Shown here: positions 38,026 through 46,149 of the stretch, one piece after another | How the letters are laid out: every line of letters starts with the position of its first letter | Position numbering within the stretch: position 1 is the stretch's first letter | Origin: Gallionella sp. | GTDB lineage: Bacteria > Pseudomonadota > Gammaproteobacteria > Burkholderiales > Gallionellaceae | Direction: 5' to 3' | Length of the DNA: 46,149 nt | Assembly (NCBI GenBank): GCA_028687575.1 | Contig: JAQTZW010000020.1 | Span: 1-46,149 of the forward strand | Position numbers and translations under genes: made by a program | The notes under the pieces: model-generated | Database searches by the model: none | Told to the model about the DNA's origin: nothing | Seen by the model: the letters and a program-made list of their open reading frames with translations, nothing else

Positions 38026-38060
38026 CAGAGCGTTACTACGGGTGTCACAATAACGCTCTG
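38026..38060 (+). promoter_or_regulatory. Perfect 10-bp leader hairpin at the ribosome site of the last phage gene
   Basis: CAGAGCGTTA (38026-38035) pairs TAACGCTCTG (38051-38060) over a 15-nt loop. The last stem base starts GGAG (38060-38063), the ribosome site of ATG 38069, so the stem abuts or masks it. Confidence 0.7.
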
Positions 38061-38068
38061 GAGCCAAC

Positions 38069-38272
38069 ATGATCAACCCTAAAATCCAAGCCCTCGTCAA
38101 AGGCCGCATCGCTGTATTTCATAATCTTGAGCGGGCTAACAGCTACACCGCCCACTGCGTGAAGCCTCACTGGGTGGTGCTAGGCGACAACGACGGAGAC
38201 AACGAGGAATATTGGGTGGTAACGCCCGCTGACGCGCAGCGGCTGGTACGTGCCGGATACGAGATGGCCTGA
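38069..38272 (+). CDS. Small phage protein, function unknown
   Basis: 67 aa. Mixed alpha/beta (ANSYTAHCVKPHWVVLGDNDGDNEEYWVVTPADAQRLVRAGYEMA). Last gene before the right end. The strong leader hairpin implies controlled translation. Similar small proteins occur in phage right arms, but no function is known to me. Confidence 0.7.
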   Translation: MINPKIQALVKGRIAVFHNLERANSYTAHCVKPHWVVLGDNDGDNEEYWVVTPADAQRLVRAGYEMA

Positions 38273-38289
38273 CCCGTCACTACCCAATG

Positions 38290-38319
38290 AAAAAGCCGAC
38301 CCATTGAGGTCGGCTTTTT
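38290..38319. terminator. Bidirectional intrinsic terminator, prophage right end
   Basis: AAAAAGCCGACC-CATTGA-GGTCGGCTTTTT, a perfect 12-bp pairing including A/T runs. It ends the rightward phage transcript and shields the prophage from host transcription. Confidence 0.9.
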
Positions 38320-38399
38320 GTTGTTTGAATCGTGTTTAAACTTCATTTTTATGATGTTCATTCACCATCCTGAAATCAGTCGCTTTTAGTATATATTCA

Positions 38400-38435
38400 C
38401 TGTCCGAGAATCAAACTCAATCTGTCCGAAAATCA
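38400..38435 (-). repeat. Two putative transposase-binding sites, right end
   Basis: Read inward, TGATTTTCGGACAG (38435-38422) and TGATTCTCGGACAG (38413-38400), 22 bp apart. One similar site is at the left end. The remaining non-coding DNA (38320-38399) shows nothing else clear. Confidence 0.65.
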
Positions 38436-38448
38436 AAGCCGCTTTACT

Positions 38449-38453
38449 CATAT
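38449..38453. repeat. Prophage target-site duplication, right copy (CATAT)
   Basis: Second copy of the 5-bp duplication at 3380-3384. Confidence 0.9.
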
Positions 38454-38650
38454 TCGTAACTGGTGACATCCACCGCCTCGGTATAACCGATAGTGGTGAC
38501 GGTGATGAATGTCATGTACAGACAATCCAACCAGGAATACTGGTAATCGCCCAACACGCGGTAGCCGACCGTGCCTATCGTCCAGACGGCCACTGCCGCG
38601 AGTACCGATGCCAGCAGATGCCGCTTGGTAGTTGAAAAAACCGGCTTCAT
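38449..38650 (-). pseudogene. Potassium channel, 5' part (first helix and pore), split by the prophage
   Basis: Encodes 67 residues then one base of codon 68. First membrane helix (LLASVLAAVAVWTIGTVGY), pore helix (WLDCLYMTFITVTTIGY) and selectivity filter TIGYTE. In the lysogen the frame runs two codons further into phage DNA and stops (TAA), giving a 68-aa stub without second helix or RCK domain. Its ATG overlaps the deformylase stop, so it was the last gene of the minus-strand host operon. Confidence 0.88.
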
Positions 38651-39204
38651 TCTTCGGCCACCTCGCGCCCCGGAAACAGTTCGCGCGCAAATCCGAAACG
38701 GCTCATGTCAGGCATGCGCATCGGGTACAGCACGCCGTCCAGATGGTCGCACTCGTGCTGCACCACTCTGGCGTGGAAGCCGCTGACGGTACGGTCTATC
38801 AAAGCGCCATACTCGTCGTATCCCTGATAGCGGATATGCGCAGGGCGTGACACCAGCCCGCGCAGCCCCGGCAAGCTCAGACAGCCTTCCCAGCCTTCAT
38901 CCGTGTCGCCGCCCAGCGGGGTGATGACAGGGTTGATGAGCACCGTTTCCGGCACTCCCCCCGCATCGGGGTAGCGGGCGTTAGCCCCCTCTTCGCCACC
39001 GGCAGGTGCTGGCACGCCGAAGATCACCACCCGCAGGCCTACGCCGATCTGCGGCGCGGCCAGCCCCACGCCGTCCATCGCCCGCATGGTGTCGCGCATG
39101 TCGGCCAGCAGCTCACGCAATTCGGCAGTCTGGAATTTTCGGACCGGCTCGGCTGGCTGCATCAGGCGCGCATCCCCCATGCGCAATACCGCCCTAATCG
39201 TCAT
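38647..39204 (-). CDS. def: Peptide deformylase
   Basis: 185 aa with all three motifs: [17 protein letters not shown] and QHECDHLDG (Cys plus two His bind Fe/Ni/Zn, Glu catalytic). It removes the formyl group from new proteins. It overlaps mtnP-like gene upstream and the channel gene downstream. The linker between motifs ([18 protein letters not shown]) is longer than in short enzymes. It could be a second deformylase copy beside the usual def-fmt pair. Confidence 0.95.
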   Translation of the reverse strand: MTIRAVLRMGDARLMQPAEPVRKFQTAELRELLADMRDTMRAMDGVGLAAPQIGVGLRVVIFGVPAPAGGEEGANARYPDAGGVPETVLINPVITPLGGDTDEGWEGCLSLPGLRGLVSRPAHIRYQGYDEYGALIDRTVSGFHARVVQHECDHLDGVLYPMRMPDMSRFGFARELFPGREVAEE

Positions 39205-39940
39205 GGCAGTTAACCACGCATTCGAGTATGGCCCTTACCCGCTCCATTGCTCGCTCCGCCGTCGTATTGAGCGTTTCCATGTTAATGCCCTGCCGACTAT
39301 CGCCCCGCCCGGCCGCGTAGTTCGCGACCACCGCGATGGTCGCATAGTTCATATCCAGCTCCATCGCCAGCGCCACCTCCGGCATGCCGGTCATGCCGAC
39401 CATGTGCGCGCCATCGCGCTCATAACGATCTATCTCGGCCATGCTGTCCAGACGCGGCCCCTGCGTTGCGGCATAGGTACCGCCATCCAGACAGGGCTGG
39501 TCGACCAACGCTGCACTGTGCAGGATGCGACGGCGCATGGCTTGGGAATACGGGCTGCTGAAATCTATATTTGAGTAGCTCATATTGCGACTGTCAAAGT
39601 ACGTGGAATCCCGGCCATGGGTGTAATCAATGACCTGATCTGGCAGTACCAGCGTACCGGGAACCATATCGCCACGTATGCCGCCCACCGTGGCCACTGA
39701 CACCACATCCATCACCCCCTGCTCGCGCAACGCCCAAAGATTGGCGCGGTAATTCACCAGATGCGGCGGGATGGTGTAGCCGTAGCCATGCCGCGCCAGA
39801 AAGATCACCTCGTGGCCGTTCAGAATGCCAAACAGAAAGGCACAGGACGGCTCGCCATAGGGCGTGCGCATCACCTGCCGGTGGGTGATCTTGAGATTCG
39901 CCAGTTGTGTCAGGCCGCGACCGCCGATGATAGCCAACAT
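39194..39940 (-). CDS. S-methyl-5'-thioinosine/thioadenosine phosphorylase
   Basis: 248 aa from ATG 39940 with AAGGAG upstream. PNP/MTAP family: [11 protein letters not shown] (phosphate loop), [54 protein letters not shown], and [43 protein letters not shown]. The neighbouring hypoxanthine phosphoribosyltransferase favours the thioinosine route (as in Pseudomonas): its product hypoxanthine would be salvaged by that enzyme. Confidence 0.88.
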   Translation of the reverse strand: MLAIIGGRGLTQLANLKITHRQVMRTPYGEPSCAFLFGILNGHEVIFLARHGYGYTIPPHLVNYRANLWALREQGVMDVVSVATVGGIRGDMVPGTLVLPDQVIDYTHGRDSTYFDSRNMSYSNIDFSSPYSQAMRRRILHSAALVDQPCLDGGTYAATQGPRLDSMAEIDRYERDGAHMVGMTGMPEVALAMELDMNYATIAVVANYAAGRGDSRQGINMETLNTTAERAMERVRAILECVVNCHDD

Positions 39941-39945
39941 AATGA

Positions 39946-43753
<3,808 letters not shown>

Positions 43754-43876
43754 ATCTTGAACACCCAATAGTGCTACACAAAAAAACGTCGCGGATTATC
43801 TCAAGCCGGATGGCAAATGGCAAAGCGACCAAGCCGACAAATTGCCTGATCATCCTGCCTCGAAATGGAAAAACCG

Positions 43877-44932
43877 CTATGCCAGCGGCAATTCCGGGGA
43901 ACTGACGCCTATGCTTGCCACTTCCTGCAAGGCCTTGAGGAAACCCGGCTGTTCGTGCAGCCGGTCGAGCGTCATGGCATGCGGTTGGCCGCGCATATGC
44001 GTGATGCGCGCGCGGCTCAACAGCGGCATCTGCCAATGCAGGCCGGCCAACAACTCGTCGGCCAGATCGGGGCGGTTGCACACCAACACCATATCGCATC
44101 CGGCATTGAGCGCGGCGGCGGCCCGCTCGACGATGCCGCCCGCGACCGTCGCCCCTTCCATGGAAAGATCGTCGCTGAAGATGCAGCCCTCGAAGCCCAG
44201 CTGACCGCGCAGCACCTCTTTCAGCCAGACCGGCGAGAAGCCCGCCGGACGATTGTCCACGGCGGGATAAATGACATGCGCCGGCATCACCGCCGTCAGG
44301 CCGAAATCCACCATCTGCCGGAAAGGCACCAGGTCGGCCATCTCGATGTCCACGAACGCGCGCTCGTCCACCGGTATCGCCAGATGCGAATCGGCAGCGA
44401 CAAAGCCATGCCCCGGGAAATGCTTGCCGACACTATGCATGCCGCCCTGCTGAAGTCCCAGCAACAGGTTGTGCGCCAGCTCGGCAATCGCCTGCGGATC
44501 GCTGTGAAAGGCGCGGTCGCCGATCACACTGCTCTGGCCGTAATCCATGTCCAGCACCGGCGTGAAACTGAAATCCACCCCGCAACCGCGCAACTCAACC
44601 GCCAGCACATAACCCGTTTGCTGCGCCAGATGCCGGGCGCGCTGCGGGTGATGATCCCATATCCTGCCCAGTTCGCGCATCGGCGGGATGCGCGTGAAAC
44701 CCTCGCGGAAGCGCTGCACCCGCCCACCCTCGTGATCTACCGAGATCAGCAGCGGCGTAGGGCGCAACGCATGGATGACCGCCGTCAACTCGGCCAGCTG
44801 CGCGGGCGACTCGTAGTTGCGCTTGAACAAGATCACCCCGCCCACCAGCGGATGCTTCAGGCGCGCCTCGTCCTCCGCCGTCAACCGCGTCCCCACCACA
44901 TCCAGCATCACCGGCCCCAAACCCATATTCAT
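43877..44932 (-). CDS. nagZ: Beta-N-acetylhexosaminidase NagZ
   Basis: 351 aa; ATG 44932 or ATG 44926 (GAGGA fits the second better). GH3 motifs: [46 protein letters not shown] and nucleophile [10 protein letters not shown]. Cytoplasmic enzyme of peptidoglycan recycling that releases GlcNAc from anhydro-muropeptides. It starts 16 bp after the integrase stop, so it could share transcripts with intI. The 123-bp gap to zipA holds nothing clear. Confidence 0.95.
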   Translation of the reverse strand: MNMGLGPVMLDVVGTRLTAEDEARLKHPLVGGVILFKRNYESPAQLAELTAVIHALRPTPLLISVDHEGGRVQRFREGFTRIPPMRELGRIWDHHPQRARHLAQQTGYVLAVELRGCGVDFSFTPVLDMDYGQSSVIGDRAFHSDPQAIAELAHNLLLGLQQGGMHSVGKHFPGHGFVAADSHLAIPVDERAFVDIEMADLVPFRQMVDFGLTAVMPAHVIYPAVDNRPAGFSPVWLKEVLRGQLGFEGCIFSDDLSMEGATVAGGIVERAAAALNAGCDMVLVCNRPDLADELLAGLHWQMPLLSRARITHMRGQPHAMTLDRLHEQPGFLKALQEVASIGVSSPELPLA

Positions 44933-44948
44933 TCCTCAAGTAAAAGCA

Positions 44949-45935
44949 TCACCGATCCAGCGGACTCACTACGCCGCGCCCACCCTTGTTCAGGACATGT
45001 GTGTAAATCATCGTGGTGGAAACATCCGAATGCCCGAGCAGCTCCTGCACCGTGCGGATGTCATAACCGCCCTCCAACAAATGGGTGGCGAAGGAATGCC
45101 GCAAAGTATGCGTGGTCACAGGTTTTGCAATATCCGCCTTTTTTGCGCCCACCCGGATAGCCCGCTGAAGATTTTGCTCATAAATATGATGACGACGGTG
45201 TATGCCGGTTGCCGGATCATCCGACAATCCCTGAGCAGGAAAAACCCAAAACCAGCCCCAGGATACGCTGTCATGTGGATATTTTTTCGCCAGCGCATCC
45301 GGCATTTCCACCCCCGGCACATTGTTTTTCCGATCCAGTTCATGGAGGGCTCGGACCTTGTGCAAATGCGCCTGCAAATCCGTGACGATAGACTGCGGTA
45401 GCATTGTCAGACGGTCTTTGCCCCCTTTCCCATCGCGCACCGTCACCTCATGACGATCAAAATCCACATCCTTGACGCGCAATCTTACGCATTCCATCAA
45501 GCGCATCCCAGTTCCATAAATCAATCTGGCCATCAGTGAATACACCCCATCCAGACAGGGCATCAAGCGATGAATTTCGCCCACCGACAACACAGTCGGA
45601 ACTCTCTGGGAAGGCTTAGCGCGCACCAGACCATCCAGCCACGGAAGTTTTATACCCAAGACTTCCCGGTAAAGGAATAGCAATGCCGATAATGCCTGCG
45701 TCTGTGTTGACGCAGAAACCTTGCCATTGACCGCAAGATTGGTCAAAAAAGCTTCAACTTCCGGCGCGCCCATATCGCGGGGGTGTTGTTTATGGTGAAA
45801 GAACACGAACTTTCTTATCCAGCTCGTGTAGGATTCCTCCGTTCGCCGACTATAATGCTTCGCCCGGATGCGTTCACGAACCACTTCCAGCAGCAGCGGA
45901 GCATGAGGCGCTGAGTTTGCAGGATCGAGTGACAT
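44949..45935 (-). CDS. intI: Integron integrase IntI
   Basis: 328 aa tyrosine recombinase. Catalytic residues R145, H276, R279, H302, Y311 (HTLRHSFATHLLEGG; LLGHSDVSTTMIYTHVL) are present. The integron-specific extra helix region is intact (about 206-240, MPDALAKKYPHDSVSWGWFW followed by VFPAQ), which separates IntI from XerC/D. It looks functional. No clear ribosome site precedes the ATG. Cassettes would enter at attI to the right. Confidence 0.95.
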   Translation of the reverse strand: MSLDPANSAPHAPLLLEVVRERIRAKHYSRRTEESYTSWIRKFVFFHHKQHPRDMGAPEVEAFLTNLAVNGKVSASTQTQALSALLFLYREVLGIKLPWLDGLVRAKPSQRVPTVLSVGEIHRLMPCLDGVYSLMARLIYGTGMRLMECVRLRVKDVDFDRHEVTVRDGKGGKDRLTMLPQSIVTDLQAHLHKVRALHELDRKNNVPGVEMPDALAKKYPHDSVSWGWFWVFPAQGLSDDPATGIHRRHHIYEQNLQRAIRVGAKKADIAKPVTTHTLRHSFATHLLEGGYDIRTVQELLGHSDVSTTMIYTHVLNKGGRGVVSPLDR

Positions 45936-45986
45936 GTTTTGTTTTTTGTGTACTGTAAAATCAAATGGTTGAAGTGTAACATGTCA

Positions 45987-46045
45987 TCTTATACAGAACA
46001 CCGATTTTCTTATACAGAAGTGGTTCTGTATATTTCACGTTGAAC
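45987..46045 (+). other. Candidate attI site and intI promoter region
   Basis: Two direct repeats TCTTATACAGAA (45987-45998, 46008-46019), 21 bp apart, and an inverted TTCTGTATA (46024-46032) precede a core-like GTTGAAC (46039-46045), which fits GTTRRRY. attI sites have two direct integrase boxes plus an inverted pair at the core, so the layout fits. No LexA box (CTGT-N8-ACAG) is seen. Confidence 0.5.
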
Positions 46046-46052
46046 TAAACCG

Positions 46053-46149
46053 CTAACGCGGTGGCGCGCTGATTCCTTCTCGTTTTCTTCCGATATCCAA
46101 ATTACCTTGCTGCAACTCACGTAGAAATCTCCGATCCTTGATCGCGGGG
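46053..46149 (-). CDS. Possible C-terminal end of an unidentified gene (partial)
   Basis: The minus strand is open from the window edge for 31 codons (AIKDRRFLRELQQGNLDIGR... ending SAPPR) to TAG at 46055-46053. Composition looks coding, but the stretch is short and no family is seen. If real, the gene is antisense to the expected cassette direction. Confidence 0.3.
   Translation of the reverse strand, partial: PAIKDRRFLRELQQGNLDIGRKREGISAPPR

Larger units (their letters stand above)
3385..38448. mobile_element. Mu-like (BcepMu-flavoured) transposable prophage, 35,064 bp
   Basis: Both ends are defined by a 5-bp duplication and by restored host coding sequence. Read inward, both ends start AGTA (AGTAGGG left, AGTAAAG right), and both carry copies of TGATTYYCGGACAG. 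It encodes a full set: repressor, Ner, DDE transposase A, ATPase B, Gam, HU, GemA, Mor, lysis genes, terminase, portal, F, G, protease/scaffold, capsid, sheath, tube, tape measure, baseplate, fibre, Com and Dam. I see no frameshift or deletion in an essential gene, so it may be active. The left-arm late genes are inverted relative to Mu. Confidence 0.93.

Noticed and set aside
38290..38319. attP/attB-like core for a site-specific integrase
   Set aside because: The hairpin is a terminator; the phage encodes a DDE transposase and has a 5-bp target duplication, so no att core is expected.
45936..46032. LexA (SOS) box upstream of intI
   Set aside because: The palindrome present is ACAG...CTGT in the opposite sense to CTGT-N8-ACAG, and no other pair with correct spacing was found.

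Overview
The window is bacterial DNA of moderately high GC, most likely from a betaproteobacterium. The host genes (nagZ, zipA, ligA, a hypoxanthine phosphoribosyltransferase, an S-methyl-5'-thioinosine/thioadenosine phosphorylase, a peptide deformylase and a potassium channel) and the BcepMu-flavoured transposable phage fit that class. I cannot name a genus from the sequence alone.

Layout. (1) Positions 1-2540 are the tail of an integron cassette array without its integrase. It holds one cassette ORF of unknown function, a type II toxin-antitoxin cassette, two attC-like sites, and two nearly identical 262-263 bp pieces of an IS transposase tail, each fused to an attC core. (2) Positions 2568-3379 and 38449-38650 are the two halves of one potassium-channel gene. 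(3) Positions 3385-38448 are a complete-looking Mu-like transposable prophage of 35,064 bp inserted in that gene. It is flanked by a 5-bp CATAT duplication, and removing the phage restores a 337-codon reading frame exactly. (4) Positions 38647-44932 are a compact minus-strand host block. (5) Positions 44949-46149 hold an integron integrase gene and a candidate attI site.

The prophage gene order is unusual. The early region (repressor / Ner / transposase A / ATPase B / Gam / HU / GemA / Mor) lies in the middle. To its left, on the minus strand, are lysis, terminase, portal, F and G genes. To its right, on the plus strand, are protease/scaffold, capsid, tail, baseplate and fibre genes, then a com-dam DNA-modification module. 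In Mu the late genes form one rightward series (lysis, terminase, portal, F, G, protease, capsid, tail), so here that series is cut between G and the protease and its first half is inverted to the left arm.

Three late units, led by holin, protease and tape measure, share a leader design: a GGAAA-N2-TTTCC palindrome followed by a hairpin that holds the ribosome-binding site of the first gene. I infer that the single Mor-type activator (20811-21215) acts at these palindromes, since no separate C activator is visible. Further RNA-level features are a classical A AAA AAC slippery site in the tail-chaperone gene, nested Rz/Rz1 and scaffold genes, a Com-like zinc finger overlapping a Dam methylase, and a perfect 10-bp hairpin touching the ribosome-binding site of the last phage gene. 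Two structures have no obvious role: an 8-bp-period degenerate repeat after ner and a perfect 28-bp palindrome in the start of an early gene.
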